Notes under the pieces: model-generated
The model's database searches: none
The model's input: only the letters and a program-made list of their open reading frames with translations
What the model was told of the DNA's origin: nothing
Assembly: GCF_014205165.1 (NCBI RefSeq)
Contig: NZ_JACHMZ010000001.1
Coordinates: 124,001 to 188,000, forward strand
Direction: 5' to 3'
DNA: 64,000 nt
DNA from: Micromonospora carbonacea
Lineage (GTDB): Bacteria; Actinomycetota; Actinomycetes; Mycobacteriales; Micromonosporaceae
Program-made: the position numbers and the translations under genes
In this document: one piece after another, positions 52,769 to 64,000 of the stretch
Position numbering within the stretch: the stretch's first letter is position 1
How the letters are laid out: the number at the start of each line of letters is the position of its first letter

Positions 52769-53872
52769 TCAGGCCAGGACGGACTCCGCGGCGGCGAGGA
52801 ACGCGTCGTTCTCGGCGGGGGTGCCGATGGTGACCCGCACCCCGTCGCCCGGGAACGGCCGGACGATCACGCCGCGCGCCTCGCACGCCTTGCCGAACCC
52901 GACCGCCCGGTCGCCCAGCGGGAGCCACACGAAGTTGGCCTGGCTGGCCGGCACGTCCGGGACGAACTTGCGCAGCGCCTCGGTGACCCGGTCCCGCTCG
53001 GCGACGACCAGCGCGCAGCGCCGCTGCACCTCGTCGGCCTGCGCGAGGGCGGCGAGCGCGCCGGCCTGGGCGGCCATGCTGGTGGAGAACGGGGTGACGA
53101 CCTTGCGCACGGCGGCGGCCACCTCGGGCGCGGCGACGAGGAAGCCGATCCGCAGCCCCGCCAGCCCCCACGCCTTCGACAGGGTGCGCAGCACCACCAC
53201 GTTCGGCCGGTCGAGGTAGGTCAGGCCGTCCGGCACCTCGGCGTCGGTGACGAACTCCCGGTACGCCTCGTCGATGACCACCAGCACGTCCTCGCCGACG
53301 GCGTCGAGGAACCGGTCCAGCTCCGCCCGGCGTACGGCGGTGCCGGTCGGGTTGTTGGGGTTGCAGACCAGCACCATCCGGGTCCGGTCGGTCACCGCCG
53401 CGGCCATCGCGTCGAGGTCGTGCCCGTGCCCGGCGTCGTTGGGCACCCGCACGCTGGTCGCGCCGCTGGTCGCCGCGATGATCGGGTACGCCTCGAACGA
53501 CCGCCACGAGTAGAGCAACTCGTCGCCGGGCAGGCAGGTGGCCCGCACCAGGTGCTCGGCCAGCGCCACCGACCCGCAGCCCGTGGCGATCCGGTCGGGG
53601 TGTACCCCGTGCCGCTCGGCGAGCGCCTCGCGCAGCGCCACCACGCCCATGTCCGGGTAGCGGTGCGAGCCGGCGACCGCCTCGGCGACCGCCTCCACCA
53701 CGCCGGGCAGCGGCCCGTACGGCACCTCGTTGCTGGCCAGCTTGATCGCCTCCGGCAGGCCCAGCTCGCGGGCCAGGTCGGCGGGGCTGCGGCCGGGCAC
53801 GTAGTTGGGCAGCGCGTCGAGGTCGGCGCGGGTCAGCCGCAGCGGCGGCTCGTGACGTCCGGTGTCGGTCAT
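52769..53872 (-). CDS. HisC/Pat-type aminotransferase
   Basis: 367 residues, class I/II PLP fold. [54 protein letters not shown] (PLP Lys) and FVWLPLG. Annotated histidinol-phosphate or aromatic-amino-acid aminotransferase (Pat) in relatives; sequence does not decide. No his genes are nearby, whereas hppD, hmgA and fahA are, so conversion of tyrosine to 4-hydroxyphenylpyruvate is a fair inference. Its ATG overlaps the stop of the upstream RDD gene (ATGA). Confidence 0.85.
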   Translation of the reverse strand: MTDTGRHEPPLRLTRADLDALPNYVPGRSPADLARELGLPEAIKLASNEVPYGPLPGVVEAVAEAVAGSHRYPDMGVVALREALAERHGVHPDRIATGCGSVALAEHLVRATCLPGDELLYSWRSFEAYPIIAATSGATSVRVPNDAGHGHDLDAMAAAVTDRTRMVLVCNPNNPTGTAVRRAELDRFLDAVGEDVLVVIDEAYREFVTDAEVPDGLTYLDRPNVVVLRTLSKAWGLAGLRIGFLVAAPEVAAAVRKVVTPFSTSMAAQAGALAALAQADEVQRRCALVVAERDRVTEALRKFVPDVPASQANFVWLPLGDRAVGFGKACEARGVIVRPFPGDGVRVTIGTPAENDAFLAAAESVLA

Positions 53873-54936
53873 GGCTTGTCTCCCGAAGGGGTGGCGGGGG
53901 TGGCGGGGTCGTCGGCCGGCTCGGCGGGGCCGCCGGACGGGGTGGTGGCGCGGGGCGGGAGCCGGACCACCACCGTCTGCGCGCGCTTGTCGTGCAGCGC
54001 CTGCCGCAGCGGGTGGTCGAACAGCGGCGAGAGGGCGTCGACGAGCTGGAGCAGCAGGCCGAAGCCGCAGCAGTACCAGAGCAGGGTGGGCAGGCCCAGC
54101 GTGCTCCACCGGCGCAGCGCCCGCCCGAAGCCGAGCGGCTGGTCGGCCTCGACCGGCACGGCGCGTACGCCGAGCAGCCGCTTGCCGAGAGTCTGCCCGT
54201 TGCCGGCCATCGCCGGCACCTCGTACGCGAACCAGAGCGCGGTGGCGATGAGCAGGATGGCGACCTGGAGCCCGCCGGCCTGCTCGCCGGGCTGCGGCAG
54301 CCCGTCGGTGGAGGTGTCGCCGGCCATGCTCCGGCGCAGCACCTCGCGGAAGTACGGGGTGACCTCCTCGACGTACCGGTAGACGAACCAGCCGTTGACG
54401 ACGGCGTTGAGCAGGAACACCACGCCGAAGTCGATCAGCCGGGCGACGAACCGGGCGCCGAAGGAGGCCAGCGGCAGCCCGTGCGGGCGGGGCGCGGGCG
54501 GAGGCCCCGGCCACCCCGGGTACGCCCACCCCGGCGGGTACCCCTGCCCGGGTGCCCCCGGCTGGCCGGGTAACGGGCCGTACGGCGGGCCGCCGACGGG
54601 CCCCGGCGGCTGACCGGGATACGGCGGCTGCCCGGTGCCCGCCGGCTGGCCGGGCTGCCCGGGGAACGGGGGCTGGCCGGTCCCCGGCCAGCCGGGGAAC
54701 GGGCCCGGGGCGGGCGGCGCGCCGGCCGGGCCGGGGGCGGGACCGGAGGTCGTGGGCGCGGCCGGACCGCCCGGGCCGGGGGCGGGGCTGGCCGGGGCCG
54801 GGGACTCGACCGGGGGCGGCCCCTCCGGCGGGGTGGCGTCGACCGGGATCGGCGCGCCGATCCAGCCCTCACCGTCCCAGTACCTCCTGGTGTCGGGGTC
54901 GGCAGGGTCGACGTACCAGCCGGGTGCGATGCTCAC
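53869..54936 (-). CDS. DUF2510-RDD family membrane protein
   Basis: 355 residues. N-terminal DUF2510-like motif ([22 protein letters not shown]), a Pro/Gly/Gln-rich linker of about 130 residues with [12 protein letters not shown] repeats, then an RDD domain ([55 protein letters not shown]) with three transmembrane helices. GTG start overlaps the stop of the second RDD gene (GTGA). Function of RDD proteins is unknown, possibly ion-related. Confidence 0.85.
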   Translation of the reverse strand: MSIAPGWYVDPADPDTRRYWDGEGWIGAPIPVDATPPEGPPPVESPAPASPAPGPGGPAAPTTSGPAPGPAGAPPAPGPFPGWPGTGQPPFPGQPGQPAGTGQPPYPGQPPGPVGGPPYGPLPGQPGAPGQGYPPGWAYPGWPGPPPAPRPHGLPLASFGARFVARLIDFGVVFLLNAVVNGWFVYRYVEEVTPYFREVLRRSMAGDTSTDGLPQPGEQAGGLQVAILLIATALWFAYEVPAMAGNGQTLGKRLLGVRAVPVEADQPLGFGRALRRWSTLGLPTLLWYCCGFGLLLQLVDALSPLFDHPLRQALHDKRAQTVVVRLPPRATTPSGGPAEPADDPATPATPSGDKP

Positions 54937-55571
54937 GGAGCAACCTTAACGACGACCGTCTGGGCGAACTTGTCGTGGAGGCACTGCTGCCAGGGCTTGT
55001 CCCAGAGCTGCCAGAGCCCGTCGAGGTAGCTGAGCCCGGGCACCACCGTGGCGGCGACGAACTGCACCAGGTAGCGCCGACCGGCCATGGCGCGGTCGAG
55101 CGTCCGGGTCGGGTCGAGCGGGACGACCCGGAGCTTCATCACCTTCTTGCCCAGCGTCTGCCCGGACCGGCACAGGTATTCGACGTGGTAGAGCCAGTAG
55201 AGCCCCAGCATCAGCACGACCAGCCCCAGCTCGGCCAGGAGCAGCGGCAGCATGATGTCGGTCAGGAACGTGCTCGGGTCGGGCTCGACGGGCGTGCCGT
55301 CCGGGTTGGTCCGGGTGAACTCGTCGAACATCCTGAACCAGACGAACGCCAGGACCGGCAGGAACAGCGTAAAGACGACCACACTGGCGACGGCGCTGTC
55401 GATCAGGAAGGCCAGCAGGCGGTCGCCGAAGCTGGCCAGCGGCTGCCCGCCGGGGCCGACCGGCACCGGCGCGTACCCGGGGCGCGGCGGCACCCAACCG
55501 GCCGGTGGTGGGTAGCCGGCGGGCGGCTGCCCGCCGGCCGGTGGCGTCGGGTACGTCTGAGGCTGGGTCAC
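54933..55571 (-). CDS. RDD family membrane protein
   Basis: 212 residues. Short Pro-rich N-terminus (about 45 residues), then the RDD domain: SFGDRLLAFLIDSAVASVVVFTLF, SGQTLGKKVMKLRVVPLD and QQCLHDKFAQTVVV. Paralogue of the next gene, which it overlaps by 4 bp (GTGA). With it and the aminotransferase it forms a three-gene operon joined by overlaps. Confidence 0.85.
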   Translation of the reverse strand: MTQPQTYPTPPAGGQPPAGYPPPAGWVPPRPGYAPVPVGPGGQPLASFGDRLLAFLIDSAVASVVVFTLFLPVLAFVWFRMFDEFTRTNPDGTPVEPDPSTFLTDIMLPLLLAELGLVVLMLGLYWLYHVEYLCRSGQTLGKKVMKLRVVPLDPTRTLDRAMAGRRYLVQFVAATVVPGLSYLDGLWQLWDKPWQQCLHDKFAQTVVVKVAP

Positions 55572-55592
55572 GCTCGACAGTGTCGCAGGTGA

Positions 55593-57425
<1,833 letters not shown>

Positions 57426-57445
<20 letters not shown>

Positions 57446-57479
57446 CGCCTTTTGTAGAGAAAGGGCCCCCTATTAACAC
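57426..57479. repeat. Intergenic repeat family A, copy 2
   Basis: AAGGAAGGGCCCC then TAACGCC, GTAGAGAAAGGGCCCCC, TTAACAC. Aligns with 25266-25312. It overlaps the last codons of the Lrp-type gene, which therefore ends inside the repeat. Confidence 0.75.
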
Positions 57480-57556
57480 GTCGGTCACCGAGAAAGCGGC
57501 GCGACACGGCCGCACCGGCGCTCGGGGCGGCGGTGATCGTCGTTACCGTGTCCGGT

Positions 57557-59005
57557 GTGGCGAAGGTGGGCGGCCTCAGGATGCGTGGCTGGTTCCTGCT
57601 CGGCCTCGTCACGGTGGTCGTCCTCGCCGTGGCCGGGGTGTGGAACCCGTGGCCGGGCGTGTGGGACTGGGTCGACCGCAGCGAGCCGATCTCCGAGCCC
57701 GACGTCATCTGGCAGCAGCGCATCGGTGGCACCCCGAAGAGCGTCACCATCGCCGGCGACACCGTGATCGTCGAGCAGCGTACCCGGGTCGAGTCGCGCA
57801 GCCTCGCCACCGGCGCGCAGCTGTGGGACCGCAAGGCCGACTGGGCCGCCGTGGCCGGCGGGGACCGCGACCCCGTCGTCGCCGTGGGCAAGCTCCTGGT
57901 CAAGGGGTACGAGGTGCTCGACCCCACCACCGGCGCGACCCGCCGCCGCGACGACGACGCGGTGGCCGTGTGGACGTACCGGAACCTGCTGCTCGACGCC
58001 CACTGCGTCGAGGCGACCGACTGCACGCTGAGCGCCTGGGATCCGCGCGGCACCGCGCCGCTGTGGACGGCGTTCCTGCCCGGCGTCAGCACCGGCCTCT
58101 TCGCCGACAACCCCGACCTGCTCGGCACCCGCCGGCTCACCGCCAACCGGATCGACGCCGGGGCGGCCGGGCCGGAGCCGGTCCCGCCGCTGCTCGGCTT
58201 CCCCGTCGACGGCCGGGTGCACGTGGTGGACACCGCCACCGGGCGGGTGCTCCAAAATGTCGAGCCGGGCCGCGACGAGCGGCTCGCCGTGGTCGGCGGC
58301 CGGATGCTGCGGATCAGGGCGGTCGGCCAGGACGGCGCGTGCGCGTTCACCCTCACCGCGCACGACCCGACCACCGGCAAGGAGGTGTGGCGGCGCACCG
58401 GGATCAACCTGCGCACCGCCGACAGCGCCGGCTGCGCGCAGCGGGAGGACCCGCAGGGCGCGCGGAACGTGCTGATCGGCGTGGCGCCGGACGGCCGCGA
58501 GGCGGTCATCGACGGGTACGACGGGCGGCTGCTCCAGGTCAACGACGAGGGGCAGAAGCTGATCGCCGTCGACGACCGGTACGCGCTGCTGCGCACCGCC
58601 GACAAGCGCTCCATCGTCGCCCGGGAGCTGGGCGCGGACCGCACCCGGTGGACCCGGCCCACCGGCGAGAGGAACGGCGCGACGCTCACCCCGTACGCGG
58701 CGGTGCTCACGCAGGAGAAGCCGAACCGGCTGATCGCGCTGGACCCGCGTACCGGAAAGGAACTGCTGGTGCTGCGGACCTCGGCCAACGCCCTGGCCGT
58801 GGGCCCGGCGGGCATGGTCATCGGCGAGGGCCGCGAGATCGGGTACGTCCGCTTCGGCGCGGGCGGCAGCGGGACCGCGCCCGGCGGCGACGCCGGGGTG
58901 CCCGGCCCCGGCAGCAGCGGCGGCGACCCCGGCGGCGACGCGCCGGGCAGCGGCGACGGCCCGGCCGACGAGGACCGCTGCGGCCCGAAGCGGGAGCTCT
59001 GCTGA
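57557..59005 (+). CDS. PQQ-like beta-propeller protein with Gly/Pro tail
   Basis: 482 residues from GTG 57557, chosen because TACCGT ends 7 nt upstream (ATG 57581 is an alternative). Membrane anchor RMRGWFLLGLVTVVVLAVAGVW, then blades: VESRSLATGAQLWDRKADW, LSAWDPRGTAPLWTAF, VHVVDTATGRVLQNV, LTAHDPTTGKEVWRR, LIALDPRTGKELLVL. C-terminal 45 residues are Gly/Pro/Asp-rich with two Cys at the end. Its role is unknown; resembles the protein at 51437. Confidence 0.75.
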   Translation: MAKVGGLRMRGWFLLGLVTVVVLAVAGVWNPWPGVWDWVDRSEPISEPDVIWQQRIGGTPKSVTIAGDTVIVEQRTRVESRSLATGAQLWDRKADWAAVAGGDRDPVVAVGKLLVKGYEVLDPTTGATRRRDDDAVAVWTYRNLLLDAHCVEATDCTLSAWDPRGTAPLWTAFLPGVSTGLFADNPDLLGTRRLTANRIDAGAAGPEPVPPLLGFPVDGRVHVVDTATGRVLQNVEPGRDERLAVVGGRMLRIRAVGQDGACAFTLTAHDPTTGKEVWRRTGINLRTADSAGCAQREDPQGARNVLIGVAPDGREAVIDGYDGRLLQVNDEGQKLIAVDDRYALLRTADKRSIVARELGADRTRWTRPTGERNGATLTPYAAVLTQEKPNRLIALDPRTGKELLVLRTSANALAVGPAGMVIGEGREIGYVRFGAGGSGTAPGGDAGVPGPGSSGGDPGGDAPGSGDGPADEDRCGPKRELC

Positions 59006-59117
59006 ACGCCCGGCGGACGTGGCGCTGAGCGCGGCCCGGCGGGGCCGCCGGGAGCGGGCGTGGAGAGCGAGCTCCCTTCAGGCCCCCGTCGGGTGCGAGC
59101 GATCGACCGGTCTGCCC

Positions 59118-59123
59118 TAGGCT
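59118..59123 (+). promoter_or_regulatory. -10 element TAGGCT of the fumarase gene
   Basis: Ends 8 nt before ATG 59132; no ribosome-binding site. Confidence 0.55.
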
Positions 59124-59131
59124 TTCCGCTC

Positions 59132-60799
<1,668 letters not shown>

Positions 60800-60844
60800 C
60801 CGCTCCCCGACCGGCCGCCCCTGGCGGAGCGCACCTCCTCTCGC

Positions 60845-60913
60845 CGATCTTGCACTTTGGGCCCCTTGAATGGGTGCTTCGCCCCTTTTGTCGGGGCCGC
60901 AACTGCAAGATCG
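60845..60913. repeat. Large imperfect palindrome downstream of fumarase
   Basis: 21-bp arms CGATCTTGCA... (60845-60865) and ...TGCAAGATCG (60893-60913) with four mismatches and a 27-nt loop. AT content and form suggest a dispersed palindromic unit or a terminator. Confidence 0.65.
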
Positions 60914-60956
60914 CGGAAGTGGGTGGGCGGGCGACGGGTGGGGGTCAGGTTTGGGC

Positions 60957-60985
60957 GGAGCCCTCGGCGGGTTGCCGAGGGCTCC
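60957..60985. terminator. Hairpin terminator
   Basis: Perfect 12-bp stem GGAGCCCTCGGC / GCCGAGGGCTCC, loop GGGTT. Lies 20 bp beyond the stop of the small minus-strand gene at 61005. Confidence 0.8.
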
Positions 60986-61004
60986 GTGTGCCGGGGTGTT
61001 CGGG

Positions 61005-61196
61005 TCAGTTCCGGCGGTTGTGCGACTCGTACTCGTACAGGGCCGTCGCGCCCTCTCCGCGATCCTGGTCGGAGAGGGTCAGCCGCTTCACGGGGACCAT
61101 GACGCGCTGCCCCGTCGCGCTGCTGCCGGCGTCGAACCACACTTCCACCGTGTCCCCAGCCGGTAGCTTCCGCGGGCCGATCGCCAGGATCGTCAT
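61005..61196 (-). CDS. Small hypothetical protein
   Basis: 63 residues from ATG 61196 (GGAAGG 8 nt upstream; a GTG at 61205 would add three residues). Reads as a small beta-rich domain (TVEVWFDAGSSATGQRVMVPVKRLTLSDQD) ending in ALYEYESHNRRN. No family recognised. First gene of the accessory islet, opposite in direction to the rest. Confidence 0.55.
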   Translation of the reverse strand: MTILAIGPRKLPAGDTVEVWFDAGSSATGQRVMVPVKRLTLSDQDRGEGATALYEYESHNRRN

Positions 61197-61378
61197 GAGG
61201 CGCACCTTCCGATGCGGGGCGGCTGGAGGCGGTCAGGGAAACTGTTCATCGGGTCGGACCTCCCGTGTCCGATCAAGGCCCCCGGCTGGCGCTACCACGC
61301 CTGCCGGGGGCCGCTTGCAATGTCCCACCACGATAAGTGTCAGGAGGCCACCTGTAAACCGTGGAGGTGGCCACTGAT

Positions 61379-61687
61379 ATGTGCCGCCAGGTGGGACGTG
61401 CTTTACGTGTCAGAGTTGGCCACGTGGCGGGCGACCTTGAGGCAGCGTCGGAGGCGTACCGAGCCGCGCTCCAGCGGGTGCAGGATGGGCTCGCGGAAGT
61501 CGCCTCGGCCCGTGCCGACGTGCCGAGGGTGCGCGAGCGGTTGGCCACCGCGATTGTGACGGCATACCGGGACGGTCAGCGGGTTGGCGAGATCGCCCGG
61601 GTCGCGGGCTACGGCCGTGAACAGGTCCGGCGAATCTTGCGAGCCGCCGGTGTGGAGCCCGGTGACGCCGGGTCCCTTGACGCTTGA
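61379..61687 (+). CDS. Small HTH-containing protein
   Basis: 102 residues from ATG 61379; GTG 61361 is an alternative that would add six residues. Helical coiled region (GDLEAASEAYRAALQRVQDGLAEVASARADVPRVRERLATAIVTAYRDG) followed by a helix-turn-helix RVGEIARVAGYGREQVRRILRAAG. The kind of small regulator found in actinobacterial integrative elements. A hairpin GGCCACCT / AGGTGGCC (61347-61354 with 61365-61372) sits just upstream of the ATG and may control its translation. Confidence 0.6.
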   Translation: MCRQVGRALRVRVGHVAGDLEAASEAYRAALQRVQDGLAEVASARADVPRVRERLATAIVTAYRDGQRVGEIARVAGYGREQVRRILRAAGVEPGDAGSLDA

Positions 61688-61695
61688 GCGTCAAG
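61676..61695. promoter_or_regulatory. Palindrome CTTGACGC-TTGA-GCGTCAAG
   Basis: Perfect 8-bp arms around the stop of the HTH gene and just before the GntR gene. Good candidate for autoregulation by the GntR-type protein. Confidence 0.55.
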
Positions 61696-61707
61696 AGGAT
61701 CGACCTG

Positions 61708-61947
61708 ATGTCGCCGGTTCCGCGATACCGGCAACTTGCCGTGATCCTGCGGAAGGCGATCGAGGCCGGTGAGTACCCGCCGGGGAGCCGGCTCCCGTCC
61801 GAGAAGACGTTGACCCAGACCTACGGGGTGGCGCGCGAAACCGCCTCCAAGGCAATGGACGCGCTGGCGGCCGAGCGTCTGGCCGTCATGGTTCCGGGTG
61901 TGGGCTGGCACGTCCCGCCCGAGGGCGCCGGCGACCCTGACGCTTAG
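61708..61947 (+). CDS. Small GntR-family DNA-binding protein
   Basis: 79 residues from ATG 61708 (GAGGA 8 nt upstream); an in-frame TTG at 61684 overlaps the previous stop. Consists of the GntR winged helix only: PRYRQLAVILRKAIEAGEYPPGSRLPSEKTLTQTYGVARETASKAMDALAAERLAV (in family order), with no effector domain. Such minimal GntR proteins occur as KorSA-like repressors in pSAM2-type elements. Confidence 0.8.
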   Translation: MSPVPRYRQLAVILRKAIEAGEYPPGSRLPSEKTLTQTYGVARETASKAMDALAAERLAVMVPGVGWHVPPEGAGDPDA

Positions 61948-61970
61948 TTGAGAGGCAAGGCGCGTAGCGC

Positions 61971-61996
61971 GGTACCGCATGGTACGGTTTGGTACA
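61971..61996. promoter_or_regulatory. Three phased GGTAC repeats at the antitoxin start
   Basis: GGTAC at 61971, 61982 and 61992, spaced 11 and 10 bp, ending on the antitoxin ATG. Same-face repeats suit an autorepressing Phd/YefM-type antitoxin. Confidence 0.5.
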
Positions 61997-62295
61997 TGAT
62001 GAAGATTACCCTGCGGGAGTTCCGCGATGGCGCGGGCCGAGTGCTGGACGGGGTCGAGCGCACCGGAGAACCGGTCATCATCACCAAGTACGAGCGGCCC
62101 GTGGCCGTGTTGCTCGGCATCGACGAGTGGGAGGAGATCGAGGCGTTCCGAGACCGCAGGGACTCGGCGGTGATCGCTCGTTCTCGTGCCGAGGGTCAGT
62201 TCGTGCCGCTGTCGGCGGCTCTGGAGTCGCTCGGGGTTGATCCCCGCGAGGTGGAAGCGCTGTTGGCCGACCGGGCCGGCGGTGCCGCGGCGTGA
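61996..62295 (+). CDS. Phd/YefM-family antitoxin
   Basis: 99 residues starting MMKITLREFRDGAGRVLDGVERTGEPVIITKYERPVAVLLGIDEWE (in family order), the Phd/YefM N-terminal DNA-binding fold. The C-terminal part (SRAEGQFVPLSAALESLGVD) should bind the toxin. Stop overlaps the toxin start (GTGA). Confidence 0.88.
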   Translation: MMKITLREFRDGAGRVLDGVERTGEPVIITKYERPVAVLLGIDEWEEIEAFRDRRDSAVIARSRAEGQFVPLSAALESLGVDPREVEALLADRAGGAAA

Positions 62296-62534
62296 AGGTT
62301 CAGATCGACCGGGATGTGTTGGTCTGGCTGCACAAGCAGCCGCGCAACGTGTTCCTGACCGTCCTGAGCGCGATCCTCGGCCTGGTTTCCGACCCAGTGC
62401 CGCAGGGCTCGACCGAGATGCGCGACGGGTCCGGGCGTCGGTTGCGGGTCGGGGACTACCGCGTCCTCTACCGCCTCGACGGCGACGAGTTGACCATCCA
62501 CGACGTCGGGCACCGCAAGGACGTCTACTCGTAA
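62292..62534 (+). CDS. RelE/ParE-family toxin
   Basis: 80 residues, GTG start. Short RelE fold: VQIDRDVLVWLHKQPRNVFLTVLSAILGL, then MRDGSGRRLRVGDYRVLYRLDGDELTIHDVGHRKDVY with the basic residues used for ribosome-bound mRNA cleavage. Coupled to the antitoxin. Complete, so the pair may be active. Confidence 0.88.
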   Translation: MKVQIDRDVLVWLHKQPRNVFLTVLSAILGLVSDPVPQGSTEMRDGSGRRLRVGDYRVLYRLDGDELTIHDVGHRKDVYS

Positions 62535-62590
62535 GCACGCAGCTCCGGCGGCCTTGTCGGGTGCCACGGCTGACCATCCTCGGGCAACGC

Positions 62591-62624
62591 GAAGGGGCGC
62601 CGGGCGTGAGCCCGGCGCCCCTTC
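62591..62624. terminator. Terminator between toxin gene and surface protein gene
   Basis: Perfect 15-bp stem GAAGGGGCGCCGGGC / GCCCGGCGCCCCTTC, loop GTGA. Lies between convergent genes and can serve both. Confidence 0.88.
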
Positions 62625-62639
62625 GGCGTACTTCGTGGG

Positions 62640-64000
62640 TCAGCTCGGGTCGATGAAGATGTTGTAGTACGCCGGGCCGGAGACGATCCCCGCCGCCGTG
62701 CGGCTGCGCACGGTCAGGCTGTGCCCGTACGGCGAGTCCGCCGCCCAGCTCACCCGCGCCGTGCCGGCCGCGTCCGCCGCCACGGTGGCCTCCGCCCCGT
62801 CGTCGAACGAGTAGACGAACTCCGTGGTGCCCGGCAACTGGGCGGTGAACACGAAGTCGCCCGTCTGCCCGACCACGGCGCCGCCCTGCCAGCCGAACAC
62901 GTCCGAGGTGACCAGCGGGCTCTGCGGGTCGACCCGGAACGAGTAGTACTGCGCGTCCGTGGTCACCCCGGCGGCCGTGCGCGCCCGCACCCGCAGCTCG
63001 ACCCAGCCGCCGTACTCGTTGTCGTACGCCGACGGCGTCCACTCGACGGTGGCGGTGCCGTCCGGGTTCGCCGCCACCGTCCGCTCCGGCTCGCCCCGGA
63101 ACTGGTAGACGTACGAGGTGACGCCGGTGACCGAGGCGTGCGGGGCGAAGGTGAAGACACCCGGCACGCCCGGCCCGCCGCCGGTCGTGTTCTGCGGGTA
63201 CGCCCCGGACGCCACGGTCGGCGCGACCGAGGCGGGATAGAACGCCAGGCCGATCGGCTCGGACTCCACCCCGGCGCTGGTCCGGCTGAACACCTCGATC
63301 GTGTGGTACCCGGCGTTGGCCGGCGTGTACGACACGGTCGCCCTGCCGTCCGCGCCGGCCCGGACGGTCCGCTCGTCGCCGCGGCCGAACGTGTAGACGT
63401 ACTCGGTGACGTCGGCCATCGCGGGGGCGAACGTGAAGCTGCCCTCGGTGCCGGCCGGCGCGCCCGGCGTCCCGTCGAACGGCCAGTCCTCCGAGGTGAC
63501 GAACGGCGCGGTGCGCACGGAGAACGGGTAGCCGGCGTCGCCGGAGAGCACCCCGTCGCGGGTGCGGCTGCGCACGTGCAGCGTGTTGTCGACCGCCGTC
63601 GGGGTGACGGTCACCGTGGCCGCCCCGGCGGCGTCCGCCGCAACGGTCCGCTCGGTGCCGCCGTTGAGCGACCACACGTACTCGACCACGTCCGTCATGT
63701 TCGGCGCGAACGTGAACTCGCGCGGCTGCCCGAGCCAGCCGTCCGGGTTGCCGTCGGTGACCGTCGGCGCGGTGTTGCGCACCCAGAACTCGTACCGGGT
63801 CTGCGGGGAGCGGTTGCCCGCGCGGTCCACGGCCTGCACGTTGAGCCAGTCCGGGCCGTACTCGTCGGGGGCGTAGCTGACCGTGGCGGTGCCGCCGGGG
63901 CCGGCGGCGGCGTAGGTGGTGAGGCCGGTGCGGCCGTACCAGAATCCGACGACGTCGTCGGCGGCGCTGGTGAAGGTGAAGTCGCCGGCGATCCCCGGGC
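62640..64000 (-). CDS. Large secreted repeat protein, N-terminus beyond window
   Basis: About 453 residues visible, frame open to the window edge. Five beta-sandwich repeats of about 90-100 residues, each beginning G-x-FTF and containing (E)YVYxF...ERTV-A...G-ATV and ending with (V)RSRTxAG-V. The pattern resembles bacterial Ig-like/FN3-type domains of extracellular proteins. Stop TGA at 62640-62642. Divergence between repeats is moderate. Function (adhesion, wall binding) is a guess; a signal peptide and any catalytic domain would lie upstream. Confidence 0.75.
   Translation of the reverse strand, partial: PGIAGDFTFTSAADDVVGFWYGRTGLTTYAAAGPGGTATVSYAPDEYGPDWLNVQAVDRAGNRSPQTRYEFWVRNTAPTVTDGNPDGWLGQPREFTFAPNMTDVVEYVWSLNGGTERTVAADAAGAATVTVTPTAVDNTLHVRSRTRDGVLSGDAGYPFSVRTAPFVTSEDWPFDGTPGAPAGTEGSFTFAPAMADVTEYVYTFGRGDERTVRAGADGRATVSYTPANAGYHTIEVFSRTSAGVESEPIGLAFYPASVAPTVASGAYPQNTTGGGPGVPGVFTFAPHASVTGVTSYVYQFRGEPERTVAANPDGTATVEWTPSAYDNEYGGWVELRVRARTAAGVTTDAQYYSFRVDPQSPLVTSDVFGWQGGAVVGQTGDFVFTAQLPGTTEFVYSFDDGAEATVAADAAGTARVSWAADSPYGHSLTVRSRTAAGIVSGPAYYNIFIDPS

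Overview
The window looks like chromosomal core DNA from a high-GC actinomycete of the Micromonosporaceae (Micromonospora or a close relative). Almost every third codon position is G or C. The central gene order (folP-folB-folK-DUF3180, DUF2520-panC-panD, nadB-nadC-coaX, lysS, lsr2, clpC) matches the block known from Mycobacterium tuberculosis and other Actinobacteria. No tRNA, rRNA, CRISPR array, complete prophage or insertion sequence was recognised.

Layout. 1-4.1 kb (minus): a three-gene type IV secretion-like module, comprising a truncated VirB4-like ATPase, a PrgI/TcpE-like membrane protein and a VirB2/TrbC-like small membrane protein. 4.4-9.1 kb (plus): folate genes and small membrane proteins. 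9.1-12.8 kb: an osmoprotectant ABC importer, ATPase divergent from two permeases and a binding protein that appears circularly permuted. 12.9-18.2 kb: a repeat-rich membrane protein, a MidA-type methyltransferase translationally coupled to a lone NuoD homologue, and a secreted phytase-like protein. 18.4-30.6 kb: pantothenate/CoA and NAD biosynthesis, lysyl-tRNA synthetase, the nucleoid protein Lsr2 and ClpC. 30.8-37.6 kb: mutY, an ACT regulator, peptide deformylase, disA, radA and a lipoprotein. 37.7-40.5 kb: UbiA prenyltransferase, methyltransferase and type III polyketide synthase, resembling an alkyl-hydroquinone pathway. 42.4-45.2 kb: carD, ispD, ispF and a TPR protein.

45.4-60.8 kb holds a tyrosine/homogentisate catabolic neighbourhood: hmgA, a conserved unknown, fahA, a HisC/Pat-type aminotransferase, hppD and a divergent Lrp-type regulator. 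It is interspersed with two RDD proteins, two PQQ-like propeller proteins and a class I fumarase. Fumarate released by FahA would feed that last enzyme. 60.8-62.6 kb is a small accessory islet (two DNA-binding proteins, a Phd/RelE-type toxin-antitoxin pair, several palindromes). The window ends inside a large repetitive secreted protein on the minus strand.

Features that stand out: a permuted ProX/OpuBC-type binding protein; a NuoD homologue with Trp at the quinone-site Tyr, coupled to the methyltransferase family that in mitochondria methylates the NuoD homologue; a DnaA-box cluster between lsr2 and clpC; very many TANNNT -10 elements 6-9 nt before start codons (probable leaderless genes), including two divergent ones that share bases; micro-ORFs bridging adjacent genes through ATGA/GTGA overlaps; and several intergenic repeat families.
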